Shown piece by piece: positions 47,027 through 59,914 of a stretch of 64,000 nucleotides of DNA. Positions within the stretch are counted from its first letter, which is position 1, and each line of letters starts with the position of its first letter. The position numbers were made by a program, and so were the translations under genes. Source of the DNA: Parasponia andersonii (Eukaryota; Streptophyta; Magnoliopsida; Rosales; Cannabaceae); contig JXTB01000005.1 in assembly GCA_002914805.1 (NCBI GenBank), positions 2,453,390-2,517,389 of the forward strand, in the 5' to 3' direction. Below the pieces are notes generated by a model. The model was not told the DNA's origin and did not search any database. It was given only the letters and a program-made list of their open reading frames with translations.

Positions 47027-47759
47027 TTTTTGGTGTTAGAATTAAAATCCCTTCCTACCAAAAACACAGTCTAGTTGCAGTTGAAGACAAAATCTCTACC
47101 CTGAATTAATTTTTTAACCAATTTTAGTAATAAAAAAATAATATTTTCTATTAAAACTATATTAGTCCTTATTATTCTCTTTAATTTTTACGATATTATT
47201 GTCTTTTACAAGTTAAAATTATTCAAAAAATCGATTCAGGATATTAATTTCTAAAAATTCTTAGTCTCAGAGTATATTTTGCAGAGTTTAAATTTCAGAA
47301 TTTAAATTACAAAATAATCAAACTTGAAGATATATTATTGCAGTTTAGCCTAAAATTAATGAGATAAACAAATGGGGAGTTATATTTGCACCCTTGTACT
47401 ATAAGGCACCCCATATGCTATAAAAATAATCTTTAATCCAAAATTTACCCTATATTTAATTAACTTGTTTACAACCAACACTCCCAAAAGTATGTATACC
47501 CCATTAATCCTGCAATAACAAACTGAATCCCAAATATGCTCGAAAAATTTCTCGCTTTCCTGTTTTTTCTTTTTAGTTTGTAGTATTTATTTGGATTACG
47601 TAAAGCGAATATGTTTTTGATTTAATTGGATTTTCATTAAACTTTTAATCAAACAAGTTTGAAAAGAAGAGATAATATGAAAGTTTTGATTTAATTTTGT
47701 TTGACAATAATTCTGTTTCTTTTGTTAACTTATTTTCTCGGAATAAGAATATTTTCTTG

Positions 47760-47764
<5 letters not shown>

Positions 47765-47794
<30 letters not shown>
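47765..47794. repeat. (TA)n microsatellite
   Basis: About 15 uninterrupted TA units. Confidence 0.95.
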
Positions 47795-47796
<2 letters not shown>

Positions 47797-47910
47797 AAAC
47801 AAAATAAAGATGCAGACCGAAAGAAAGGCGTGAGGAGCTAAAGGGAGAGTAACTAAAAACGAAAAAAAAAATAAAATAAAGAAAGAAAGAAAAAGTAGTG
47901 AACAAAAAGA

Positions 47911-47966
47911 TGTCACTTGTGAGGAAAAGGGAAAAAGGTGTCACTTGTGAGGAAAAGGGAAAAAGG
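47911..47966. repeat. 28-bp perfect tandem duplication
   Basis: Units 47911-47938 and 47939-47966 are identical and contain GTCACTTGTGAGG. Confidence 0.93.
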
Positions 47967-48443
47967 AAAAGTGAGACGATGGTAAGACCGAGATGAGAAT
48001 GGATGAAGAAACAGCTGAAAAAAAAGCGTTAAAATGGGGTGCACAAAGTTTTTTCCTAATTTAAATTGTTCTTTTATAATTGTCTTTTTTAATTATTTTA
48101 TTGATGTCCATGGCTACTTTTATATAGAGGTATCCCCTATAAATGTCCAAATATGTATAAAAAAAAAAAACCACCTTAAAATCAATATTATTTACATATA
48201 TCTTTTAAATAGAATAGATCTTTTGTTACATTCATTCAACTTATAATAATTACTTGATAATAATCAAACGATTTAAATCGTAATATTGTGATACCCATTC
48301 AAATTAAAGATAATAATGGATAATTTGGAGAATTATAATACAATTTATAATTAACGACAACCTTAGATATTTGTACGATGAGAACAGAGTCAATATTGTT
48401 CTCACAGAATCAATCTAAAACGAGCCCTTTTCTAAATGTGCAT

Positions 48444-48512
48444 TCATATTGCAGATTTGAGATTTGGCAGGTATGTGACCTTTTCTGGGGATCATATTGC
48501 AGATTTGAGATT
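48444..48512. repeat. 21-bp direct repeat, 48 bp apart
   Basis: The same 21 bases (core CATATTGCAGATTTGAGA) occur at 48444-48464 and 48492-48512. Confidence 0.85.
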
Positions 48513-49549
48513 GTGCATATGGTTAACAGTTGACGCCATCAAAACCGCTAATGATTTTGTCAATCTATTTTTCGTTTTCAGTTGTTGTCTGATAGATAGT
48601 TTAGTATTGTTTATTTTTAACAATATTCTTCTAAATCGAAAACAAATGATTATGATGTATAGTATTTGTTAGATTTACTTTTTTTTTTTCTTTTTTTGAA
48701 AGAAGACCCTTACTATAATAATTGTACGGCTTGTGCGTCAATTAATTATTTATAAATTAAAAGGGCCCATTACATTGTGGTAATATTTAATTGTAGAGGG
48801 CCATCTCAGGCCACCTGACGCTACATGTTTTTTTATAAGTTCAATGTATATTGTATATACTCCAAACATATTTAATTCTCCGCTCGTGCAACTTGCTGCA
48901 AAATTTGGGGGATATCAGGCCAAAAAAAGAAAAAAAGACTAATAGCTGAATAAAACCCTACTCCTTCCATGTGAAAACTAATTTCTTCCTCGTTGGAGAG
49001 GAAAATAATAGACATATTAATTTTATATTAAATTGTTTATTTTTTATTATTAAATATTTTCAATTTATATTATTTTATTAATATTTATCGAAGTGTTTCT
49101 ATATAATGTAAAAGCTCAGTATCCTCCTTGAAAGCTTAGTGTGTGAAAGGAATAAATAATATATTCATTAATACAATATAATATGCATATACATGACAAT
49201 CATGTTTACTGGTAATTTGGTCAAATGTTAATTTTAGGTAAAATACACTTTTTTCACTTTTTGGAGCTAAATTCATAGTGTATTTTATATGTCAAATAAC
49301 TTTTATTTAACGTATAGAACTCATTTTTAGTATTTTTCAAAATGTTTGTTCGAGGTAAGCATGAAGTGACATTCATTATACTGAATTGTATTTTATTATA
49401 CTAAACTAGCTTAGATTGAGCTTAATTGCGTAATATTATTTTTGTGCATTCTATTAATTAGGCATTGATATTATGTTTGCATTATTAATTGGAGTTTAAT
49501 TAATTTATTTTTATATCTAATGATTAGTTATGGGGCTACGTTCCACTGG

Positions 49550-51754
49550 ATTATATTAAGATTGGCCATATGGGATCATAAGTCAAAGTATGACTAGATT
49601 TTACCTTCTAAGCTAGGTTTCACCATTTTGGTCTATACTTGAGTATATCGGAATGGCCAACAACATGGTGAATAAGCCAATAGTGATCTAAAGCTAGTTA
49701 CATGGAAAGTTAGGATGTGAAATACCGAAAATAACCCTTAGAATTTAAGTTATGTTTTTTCTTAGCCATTTAATATTGATTTTGGACCAAATCTGGTCAC
49801 TTCCTTTCTCTTTATCTCCAGCCACAATTTAAACTACTCCAGCCACTATCTAGGCTTCTCTTAACTCTTCTTAGCCATATTCAAGAGCTTCCAAGTAATA
49901 AAACTCAAGTTAGAGCTCTAGAAAGTAAGATAGATACAAACTAGTCAAAGTGAGTCTACTAATTTTTCTTCTTTAGTATTATTTTCTAATTGAAATTTAC
50001 CACTTGCTACAACTTAAGTAAGAGTTTCTCTAAGTCCTCTTGAGTCCTAAAGTTTATTTTTAAACTTTAGAAATTAGTTTTGTGGAAATAGAAGGCAAAA
50101 GCTTGAACAAAAGTTCAAACTAGTCAATGTGAGTTTTTATGGAATTTAGAATCGGTAATTTCTTTTTTTTTTTTTTTTTTTGCTTTACCTCTTAAATAAA
50201 AGCTTTATTTGATGAATAAAAATCCTAGGAAACCTTATATATTCCTGGAAATATAAAATTTAAGTAGATGATTAAAGTTAGACTTAAAGTCTCAAAGTAT
50301 GCTATTCGTGGATTCAAGTGTTTTTATTGTTGGAATAAGTTGTCTACACTTGTAATTTGGTTTTTTTTTTTACTTAGAATGTGTAAGAAATTGATCCTTT
50401 TATGTATATTATATCTATTTACTTGCTGGTTATGATGATATACAAGTGTAAAAGTGGCTTTAAACTTTTTTTAAACTGTAAGGAATTCAAGTGCACTTAG
50501 GTTGATTATTCTATTTGATATGTATATATGGGAATTGGCTTATTAATTTTTATTACAGGTCTAAACCATGATTTAAAAGATATGAGAATATCTTAAAAAT
50601 AGAGGAGGTGCTGTTCAAATATTTAAAAAAAAAAATAGTACCATTTAGAAGCAAATGGACTAATTTTTACGAAATTATGTGCTATTTTGTACTAAGGAAC
50701 TAATATTCATGTCTTGATGATTTTAATCAATTTTCAATGCTAATCATTGGCTATTACATACTTCATGTCACTTATACAATTTTGGGTCATATTCTGATTA
50801 AGTTTTCTGATTTTGTGAAAGTTGTGAATTCAGTCTTGTCGTTGTTTTCTTTAAGTATTTTACATTGTAGTGATCATTTTAGTAATAAAATTGATATCAG
50901 GTCTTGCACACACTTTACTATAGAAGATACTGATCTTTTTTACTATCTTTTCTACTGGACACAAAGTAAGTAAAGATTTATTTTAATTGCATCACAAAGA
51001 AACTAGTAAATACAAGATGTTTTCCTATATGTTTATATGTATTATAGTAATATATATTATTCCTATAGTTGATGTAAGTTCATGAAAGTCATAAGCATGA
51101 CATGACCATTTAAGCATGATTTTCAAAGAAGTGAAGTTTTCTACGTATTGGATTTAAAGTAATACTATTATACGTATTTTACGAGATATATTTTTAGTAC
51201 ATTGTTTAGTTTATCTGTGTTGGATAAGTATAGTTTACACATGCATCCTTCCTATATATGTGAGCACAACTTGCCAACTACCGAGACTGAGCATTGTATT
51301 ATTAGATTTATTAGCTAGATTACTTAGTCGGTTTGCATTGGGTAAGTATGGTTCACATTGGCCATGTATTTCTTTCCTGCATAGATAGGCATAGTTTACC
51401 AACTGTCGCAACTTTATAATGTACTCAAGGGCCATATAAAGAACGTTTTCTAAGAAAAGTACATCAAAATAAAAAAATTATAAAAAAAAAAAGTACAATG
51501 GGAAGTTGAATAAAATCTTTGCATGAAATACGTTCACAAGAATACATGATCTTTACTTACTGAGTATAAGCTCATTTAATTCCTGTGATATAGGTAAGAA
51601 GATTTATGATGTATAGAACTGTTGGTTAGTTGGTACGCTTTTTTGTCACTTTGATAATACAAAAGTAGACGAGCTTAACTTATAGGCGATATTTTCTTTG
51701 TATTTCGATATTTTAGTGTGATGTAAATATTACTACTGATAGCAAGATAAAACG
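49550..51754 (+). repeat. Old gypsy-type LTR-like sequence, second copy of the module
   Basis: No coding capacity. It resembles the solo LTR at 9740 in layout: a CT-rich CTTTATCTCCAGCC region near 49815, an internal ~120-bp near-duplication (51218-51290 against 51325-51410), then TACTGAGTATAAGCTCA followed by TATAGGTAAG (51556-51595). The right side abuts the dispersed repeat copy. Ends are not defined. Confidence 0.5.
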
Positions 51755-52275
51755 GATAAGGACACGATACTATAACACCCCAATCTAAATATGACATAAT
51801 TAATATATGTGTCCAAAACCTAAATCCAAACACGACACAACTGATATACGTATAACACGATGTGATATGTGTGACCCATTAATAAGTGCGCCATGTATTT
51901 TATATGACCTATTTAATGTGATTATTCAAAATTGATATGATTACTAATTTAACATGATTATGCGCCAATTAATTCAAACTAAACACATATAATTATATTT
52001 AGAATTAATCAAAATTACATTTAAAATATTAAAATATTAACATATGTGTTATTTTTGTGTTATATTGACGTAACACAAAAATGACCTATTTAATTAAATA
52101 TGTTATAAGGTTCGTTTCCGAGTTGGGTGGATTAATCTGAAACCCACCCTTATCATTCGTGTTACACTTGTTAATCCCGAAATTGACACAAAATTTAAAA
52201 AGGCTATCTAAATTCATTTATTTCGGGTCATTTTTCGAGTTGTATTATTGTGTCATATAGAAAATTATAGCCCTG
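51755..52275 (-). repeat. Dispersed 0.53-kb repeat, copy 2 (inverted)
   Basis: On the minus strand it starts AGGGCT and follows copy 1 at 30241-30768 throughout, with shared blocks such as CGAAATAAATGAATTT, TTTTAAATGT and ATTTTGATTAATTCTAAA. There are many substitutions, so the copies are old. Confidence 0.8.
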
Positions 52276-53196
52276 CTAATATTGTAGTAAACAATTTATT
52301 TTGAAAATACATTTTCTTTTTACCTTAAAAACAAAAGACTTGGTGCAAATTTTTTTTTTTTCAAATTAAAACCCGAACTAACTTAGTTCAATTAGCTTTA
52401 ACCAGATGTTGCAAGTGGAATTAGTTATAATAATAATATATTATTATCATTTTTTCATTACTATTATTATAAAAGGAAAAGATAATTAATACTCAACTAT
52501 TATGGTTTCTTTTTGGTTATTATCATAGTTGTATCATAAGGGCATTTATTTTTGCCAAAGAAAAAAAAATCGTAAAATAAGGAATCTGTTCTTCAATGAC
52601 AACCTAACGGAATTAAACTGGTAGTGGGAGATTCTCGTTTAGGATCTTTCTTCGATTAAGATTTCTGTTTTTATTTTTATTTTTTGTTTCTTTCAATGTT
52701 TCCTATACACGAAGGATTTTTGTGTATTTATTTATTACTATTTTATTTAATTCAAGGACATCACAACGGAACAACAGAAGTGTAGTTATGACATATTTAT
52801 TTTTACTAAAAACAATGCTAAATAGATTATTTTTGTACACACTCCCAGTTGAATTCTATCATATAATTTGTATTTTTTTACATTTATATACGAGGCTAAA
52901 GAGTGTAAAAAAATGCATTTAGTATTTCTTTTTTCACGTAAAAGTATCACGGCTGCTTCAACATAGATTACCAAGTATCACGGTAAGGTTTCCTAAACAA
53001 GAAGATAAACTGATTGGCAAGGTACATAGTAATTAATAAGCCACTTTTCTCTTTAAAAAAACAAAAAAGAATATGGCGTCATAGAAAAGGAAAGTAGGGT
53101 CCAGCACTCCAGCTTCCCTATCCTCTCACCTTCCTTTCCACTAGAGTTAAGAGTTGTACACTATTTCTAATTACTTTTCCGCCGGCCAACTACTAC
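52276..53196. other. Region upstream of the kinase gene
   Basis: AT-rich, no gene recognised. It likely includes the distal promoter of the MKK gene. Frames at 52722-52922 (plus) and 52974-52786 (minus) are chance. Confidence 0.45.
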
Positions 53197-53226
53197 CACG
53201 TGCTTTAAATCTCCCACTTATAAAAA
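53197..53226 (+). promoter_or_regulatory. G-box and TATA box of the kinase gene
   Basis: CACGTG (53197-53202, within CCACGTGC) lies 16 bp before TATAAAAA (53219-53226), about 80 bp upstream of the start codon. A G-box is a binding site for bZIP/bHLH factors, often in ABA-, light- or stress-responsive genes; its use here is inferred. Confidence 0.65.
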
Positions 53227-53305
53227 CTAACACCACTCACTCCTCATCCTCCCCTCAATCCAAAATCCCCAAGTCCAAAAAAAATCCAAACCTTAATCTC
53301 CTCCC

Positions 53306-54227
53306 ATGGCCGTCGTCCGAGAACGTCGCCAGCTCAGTCTCCGCCTCCCTTTACCGGAAATCTCAGAGCGCCGCCCTCGCTTCCCTCTCCCGCTCCCTCC
53401 CACCGCCGAGAACAACCGCTCCTCCTCCGCCGCCATCTCCGCCGCGGACCTCGAGAAGCTCCAAGTCCTCGGCCACGGGAACGGCGGAACCGTCTACAAA
53501 GTCCGGCACAAGAGGACCGCCAAGACCTACGCCCTGAAGCTCGTCCACGGCGACTCCGACCCCGCCGTCCGCCGCCAGCTCCGCCGCGAGATGGACATCC
53601 TCCGCCGCACCACCGACTCCCCACACGTCGTCCGCTGCCATGAGATCTTCGAGAAGCCCTCGGGGGACATCGCCATCCTCATGGAGTACATGGACTACGG
53701 AACCCTCGAGACACTCCTCAAATCCCAGGGAACTTTCTCCGAATCCAGACTAGCTGACGTGGCGAGGAAAGTCCTGAACGGACTCAACTACCTCCACTCC
53801 CACAAGANATTCCAAGATGGAGGTCAAGATCGCCGATTTCGGAGTGAGCAAGATCATGTGCCGGACGCTGGACGCGTGCAACTCCTACGTCGGCACGTGC
53901 GCCTACATGAGCCCCGAGCGGTTCGACCCCGAGACTTACGGCGGGAACTACGACGGTTACGCCGGAGACATTTGGAGCTTGGGGCTTACCCTCATGGAGC
54001 TCTACATGGGCCACTTTCCTTTGCTTCCGGCGGGTCAGAGACCCGATTGGGCCACCCTCATGTGCGCGATCTGCTTCGGCGAGCCGCCAGCCTTGCCCGA
54101 AGGCGTATCCGATGAGTTTAGGAGCTTTGTTGAGCGTTGCTTGCAGAAGGAGTCGAGCAAGAGGTGGTCCGCCGCTCAGTTGTTGGCTCACCCATTCCTT
54201 TGTAAAGATTCAAGATCCGGTTGCTGA
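53306..54227 (+). CDS. MKK9: MKK9-like MAP kinase kinase (group D), catalytic loop missing at an N
   Basis: Intronless MAPK kinase of the plant MKK7/8/9/10 group, which phosphorylates MAPKs in ethylene, stress and senescence signalling. Residues 1-167 carry an N-terminal docking site (RERRQLSLRLPLP), glycine loop LGHGNGGTVYKV (55-66), ATP-binding Lys78 and a C-helix Glu95. At 53808 a single N interrupts the frame. After it, frame +1 resumes at SKMEVKIADFGVSK and runs to the stop, with the activation segment TLDACNS (the S/T-x5-S/T form of plant MKKs), SPER and the C-lobe ending LLAHPFL. The HRDxKxxN catalytic loop is absent exactly at the N. Adding 38 bases would restore the frame at about 319 residues, against about 310 in Arabidopsis MKK9. 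The gene is therefore probably intact in the organism. MKK7 is the alternative name. Coding GC is far above the flanks. Confidence 0.9.
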
Positions 54228-54597
54228 GGCGTTTTATGGGGGGGTCCGAACCCGAATGCCCGACCCGATTAGCTGAAGTTTTGAACTCTTCGTTTTTGCC
54301 AATGAGTTGTTTATTGTATATACTGACCCGATTGTTCTTTCTGTACAGTTTAATAATTAGGATTGCATGTATTCCTTTTAGTTAGTTCTGGCTTGAGAAT
54401 AAGCCTTAGAACTTTTTTTTTATGAATCTTGTTTACCGTTCTTTTAAAACAGTACAAATCTGCTGTTTAAATCAATGACATCAAATTTATGCAGTTCTTG
54501 ATATTTTTAATTTTTTTAAACGACAGTGCTTGGTATCCATGGTATACATGTCATCACTTTAATATTTGAAAATTTGATTTATGGTCTGTTTCGTTGA

Positions 54598-54830
54598 TTT
54601 ATTAATGGAAAAAGTTATTTATTCTAAGCAATTAATCCTATTAACATCCTTAAAATATGGTTAATTTGACTCTAAATGAAGCCCACCAAAAAAAAAAAAG
54701 ATTCGTGATATTGCGTTTTTATTAATTTATGGAAAATCCTAATTATGTTGAGAAATTAACCCTGGTATATTCTTAAAATATGGTTAATTTGAGGCAGTTA
54801 AGTGCTAATGAAAAGATTCGTGATAATATT
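54598..54830. repeat. ~115-bp imperfect tandem duplication
   Basis: Units about 54598-54710 and 54716-54830 share TTATTAAT, CTTAAAATATGGTTAATTTGA and AAGATTCGTGATA. They differ by an A tract and substitutions. Confidence 0.75.
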
Positions 54831-55439
54831 TCTCCCCAAAAAAAAATCGCGATAATATTAAAAGCATAAACCATGCATGCGCAAAACTGTACTTAATTTT
54901 CTCTGTTTTCAAATAAATGCATAAAAACCTTAACCTTATTTTAATCCTCGTTTTATAAATATTTTTTATTGCACATTCTTTTTGAAATGCACGCTTCGAA
55001 TCATAATTTTTAAATAATTATGGGAAAAAAAGTATAAAGACAAGAATTTATTTCCTTTTGTTTTTTTGAATAATATTGTCCTCTGCATGTCATAATTCAT
55101 ATAATGTTTTCTCCTCCTTTTATTCATTTTGATTTTGTTTTTTCTTTCTTTTCTTTTCTATAAATCTATGTTAGAGGTTAGAGCTGTAATTTTAATCAAT
55201 ATAGATCTTGGTCAATTTTTGGAAGAGTCAATTCAATTTCAATTCAAAATTTTGAAAAGTAATTTCTGCCATTTTTGCGTAAACATCTAATACTTTCTCG
55301 GTTGCCAAAAAAAAAATAAAAAGCTTCGGTTAAACACCAACATTGGACGAATCCAAGAAATTCAGTTCTTGTCGAAAAGTTAAAAATCGGTTTAGTATTT
55401 CTTAAAATTATTCAATATCCCATAGGTACATTTAAAACG

Positions 55440-56215
55440 TGGGTGTTTATCTTGGCGGGCTATGTACCTTTCAAGACTCCTACCGCTCATAATTCGTCTC
55501 ATTCCATTAGACACGTTAAAAAAAACCCCCAAATCGTAATCGTGGTAAATCGCTTAATTTAGATAGAATATTTTTTTAAATGGCCGATTATGGAATAGAA
55601 AAAATGAAAATCGACCTGATTAGTTTGATTTTTAATTTTGGACAAATTCGATCGGATTTAAACTAAATTGATCAATAAGTTTGTGTATATATATATATAT
55701 TTTAAAAATTATGTGTATTAAAAATTAAAAAATTTAAGCTCATTCATTTTGATTGAGTAATGAATAATTTTAGCTCATTTAAGATTATGTCACTTAAGAC
55801 TCTTATGATATTTTAGATTTTAAATTTTGTTGTTGTAATGTGTTTAAGATTAAAGACCGTAAATTTGCTATTCAATTTTGACTAGGTTGTAAGTTGTAAC
55901 TAAAATTTAAGCTTATTAGGACTTTTAATTTGGTTGTAACTTTTAACTATATTATAGTTTCGTTTTATATTTGAACTTTAAATTTTGGATAAAATATGAT
56001 ATGATATGAGCTTAGTTGATGTTGTAATAATTCAAATTTTATAAGTTTTCAAACCGCAGAAACCGTCCAAATTAACTGCAAAAATATCAGTATGATCTAG
56101 TCGGTTTGAATCAATCAATTCAAACTGCACAAATTAATAAACCGATCAAATTACACATTCGAATTAATTTCTAAATTGTCGATTTAGACCGTCCAAACCG
56201 ATTATAAACACCCAT
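55440..56215. mobile_element. Possible hAT-like MITE
   Basis: TGGGTGTTTAT near the left end and ATAAACACCCA at the right end form an 11-bp inverted repeat. The right end (CGGTTTGGACGG-type sequence on the minus strand) resembles known plant MITE ends. The arms do not match further and no 8-bp duplication is visible. Confidence 0.3.
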
Positions 56216-58759
56216 GCATTCTATGCTTCCAATATTCCCTTATAGTTTTCTAATTTAAGAACCTTTGGTAGTAGGTCCCTTTAGCTATAGCCTCCATTTG
56301 CAACTTGCCAAACTACAGGTGGCAAACCTACATGACATTAATGCATGATTAATATCTCCGTCCTTACTCATTTAGATGGTCCTTATCCATATCTTCTCAT
56401 ACGAGTGTGCATAACAACCAAGAATGATGAGTTTGCAATCACGGAATGCTACAATAATATGTTATTAGTGACTATTATAGCATTTTTCATTTTTATAATA
56501 AAAAAGAATTGATTATTTTACACATTATAGCTGATAAGATTCATTATTTTTCATCTATCACTTGAGCAAATTTTGGTTAAATTCACGGAGAAAATAGTCC
56601 AAAGTATGGTATAAAGTTTGATTAGGTGGCCAAATTTGTGTAGACACATCACACAATTGACAAGTCACAGTTTAGGTATGTAATACGCAAGTTCATTGGT
56701 CGATGTGGAGCTGGGGTGCTTCCGGATAGCTTCTATCTGTGGCAAAGTCCAGTGATTGGATAAATGAGTCAAGCAAAATACCGACGTCAGAAAAAGGCAG
56801 ATGCGTCGAAATCAGAGGCTTTGCCAATTGCCAGGTGCATGAATCAAAGCACCTCTTTCATTCGCAATAAGGCCAACTTGGCGGTTCTACTCACTATCAC
56901 CGTTTGATTTATTTCAGATATTTATTTTGTTTTTGTTTATTTTGCATTTTTCTTCCATTTTATTATTATTATTATTATTATTATGTGCAATGATTGAGAT
57001 TTCGATACAAAATATTTGTCCTACTTCCTAGAAGGGGGGAAATAGAGTTGCAAGTTTAGGGGCATCATCTTGGCCAGTCGTGGTCCTTTCTGCTACAATC
57101 TCGAGCTAGGATGAGGAGGAAATTAAGCTGAGTGGCGCGGTTGGTTTCTTATTTTAAAAAGTGACATCAATCTAATAATTTTTATAAAAACATTATCGAC
57201 GAGGACACTCAATACGATGTGTTAGCTTGTCAGAGAGTAGAGACTATGGGCGTTAAGCTTGTTAAAACTGTATTATGCTAGGGAGGGAGGTGGAGGTGGG
57301 ATTGAACTTGCCACTTTTTGCTTGTTATTTAAAAGGTACATTTGCATGTTTAGAAAATTATATGTACAGGATTTCTGGGGATAGATGATGTCCTGTTCCA
57401 AAAATTAACGAGACTTGTTCCGTTTTATCATCTTAATTATCCAAACATTTTTAATGTGACTCTAGCGGTCGTCGTTGTTTGGAGGAAAAGATGAGTGTTC
57501 AGAGTTAGATAGAGTAGGCTATACAGGTAGTAAGTTGTGGAATAGGAAGGTAACCGAACGAAAACTAGTTTTTAGCAGTGCTATAAGGCACTAGTGGTGT
57601 TCAGAATCATAAAGACATATTTGTTTGTTATTAGATGATTTAATTAATAAAGTAGATCTCCTATAAATTTCACTTAAATTATAATTATAATTAGTCAGTA
57701 ACAATCTGACATATTATTATGGTGTTGTACACCACTGATATTCTATAACATTATTCAAAAAATATGAGTTTGGAAAGTCCAGAGAAAGCGTGGATCTCTT
57801 AAAATTTACACCTTTGACAAAACTGAATCTAGCTACGATTAGAAACTCATGAGCCGCGTTTGTGAGGTTGACCGGTTTCTCAATCACTATATTAGAGGCT
57901 TCTAAAATTAAAGCTCTTGTAACATGAGTTTTCTATCTCTTAAATTTTTTTTTTTGTTCTCTTTTTCTTTTGAACCAGGCGACAACAAATTAGACAATGA
58001 ATTGGCTTATTCAGATCCACTGCTTTGATGCAAAAATGGCAGCCGTTGATGGAAAAAGGTTGAGCTAATTCTTAAAAAAAAAAGAAAAACAAAACCTCAA
58101 TATATAGACAAAATTGATGGTAGATCAGAGAAATAATTACCGTTCATTTACGTGATTTTGTTGTTCTTTTCGGCATTTTCCTCACAAGGGGAGGGAACAA
58201 AAGAAATTGAGAGGCTTTTTGTCATTGTATAGATACCAGACAAATCAAATCGAAATATAGAGACCTTTCTGCAAACATGGTATTATGTATTATCGTTTTT
58301 TATTTCTTCAATTTTTTGTCCCTTTTCTTTTTCTTTTTACTTTTTTAATTTCATGAAACACTTCTTCAAATCAAATTATTCTTTATTCACTAATTAAGTC
58401 TAATAATAATTTTTATCTGACTTTTATTTTTATTTATTTTATGAAATGGAGACAATATGCGGTTATATCAATTTGATGTTTAAATAAGTAATGAATTCCT
58501 TGTTAACGCCAGAAGATTCACATCTATTACGAAAGGAAAAACCATATATGTTTTGTATTTTGAAAATATTTTTGGAAAAACAAACAAAAATGTACTTATT
58601 TATTATTTTGACCATTTGTTTTCTCTAAATTTATTCAAAATTATTAAAATAAAAACAATTCTTTTCAAGAATTGGGGACAAAGTAATACCATAGCAAAAT
58701 TCATCATGAGGCAAAATTATGAATTTTTACATTAGTTTTCTAGTGTTAGATTGTTAGCA

Positions 58760-59880
58760 TTCAGGAGTAAAAGTGGTTACGAAGTCAATCAAGTCAATTT
58801 CTGAACTAATTTCACATCTAATTGTACACTTTTTTTTTTTTAAATCTTGACTAATCTCATGTGACTCTAATAGATGGTATTATGTAATATCTCTAATCAA
58901 AGTGGCTAGCTAGGAAGCCAAATTAGTCATTTTGTTGACTTAATTTCATAATTCTAAATTTTTTAGTTATTTTGTTGATTTAATTTCATAATTTTAACTC
59001 TAATTTAAATATTTTTCAAAAACTGTAACTAGTATTCCTCGTACTAATTGTATGCGAACTAATATTTAGTATTATACTATTACTCTGATCAAAGTAAATA
59101 GGAAGTCAAATTAGTTATTTTATTGACTTAATTTCATAATTTCACCTCTAAGTGAGCTTTTCTTTTTTCCTAAACCATTACTAATTTTATTTGATATTAA
59201 TACTTAATATCATGTAATTTCTCTATTCAAAGTGAATAATAAGTCAATTTAGTAACTTTGTTAACTTAATTTCATCACCTCTAATTAAATATTTTTCCTA
59301 AACCATAGTCAATCTAGTATGATTCTAATGCTAGTCTCATGCGCTTTCTCTAATCAAAGTAAATAGGAAGTCAATTTAGTCACTTTTGTTGATTTTATAC
59401 CTCTAATTGAATGTGTTTCCTTAATTATGACTAATCTTATGTGATATTAATACTTGGTGTTATATAATTTCTCTAATCAAAGTAAAGAAATCAATTTAGT
59501 AACTTTGTCGAGTTAATGTCATAATTTCACCTCTAATTGAATATTTTTCCAAAATCATAGCCAATCTAATATGATTCTAATACTTAGTCTTACAATTTCT
59601 CTAAACAAAGTGATAGGAAGTCAATTTAATTACTTTTGTTAACTTTATTTCACAATTTTACCTCTAATTGGAACATTTTCATAAAACACGACTAATCTAA
59701 TGTAAGACTAATCTAATGTAATACTAATAGTTGGTTGGTCTTATGCAATTTTTCTAATCAATAAATTGATTAGGAAGTCAATTTAGTTACTTCATTGTCT
59801 TAATTTTTCACATTTAATTGAATTTATTTTTCTAAACCATGATTAATCTAATGTAACACTAGTACTTGGTTAAATTTCTA
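58760..59880 (+). repeat. Degenerate ~130-bp tandem array, about eight units
   Basis: Anchors of the form TTTCTCTAATCAAAGT, followed by AGGAAGTCAATTTAGT, TTTGTTGACTTAATTTCATAATT and CACCTCTAATTGAAT, recur near 58893, 59083, 59221, 59349, 59471, 59599 and 59752, with a decayed unit before the first. Spacing is mostly 122-153 bp, once 190. Confidence 0.88.
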
Positions 59881-59881
59881 G

Positions 59882-59908
<27 letters not shown>
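59881..59908. repeat. (TA)n microsatellite
   Basis: About 13 TA units directly at the end of the tandem array. Confidence 0.93.

Positions 59909-59914
<6 letters not shown>

Larger units (their letters stand above)
47035..49549. other. Intergenic stretch with minor repeats
   Basis: No gene recognised. Contains a (TA)n run and two small duplications listed separately. Confidence 0.5.
54228..58759. other. Long intergenic region, no gene recognised
   Basis: About 4.5 kb with no exon-like sequence. The first ~180 bases probably hold the kinase 3' UTR. It contains a ~110-bp near-duplication (54598-54830), a possible MITE (55440-56215), a (TTA)n run near 56963-56982 and AT-rich filler. Confidence 0.5.

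Noticed and set aside
53154-53537. Plus-strand 127-codon frame overlapping the kinase start
   Set aside because: Proline/serine-rich product of the wrong frame; it begins upstream of the TATA box.
53334-53641. Long minus-strand frames opposite the kinase N-terminus
   Set aside because: Gly/Arg-rich shadows of a GC-rich coding region; the plus-strand frame has clear kinase motifs.
55440-56215. Confident MITE call
   Set aside because: Only 11 bp of inverted ends match and no target duplication is visible; kept as a low-confidence feature.
58760-59880. CRISPR array
   Set aside because: Units are tandem and diverged throughout, without identical repeats and unique spacers; eukaryotic DNA.
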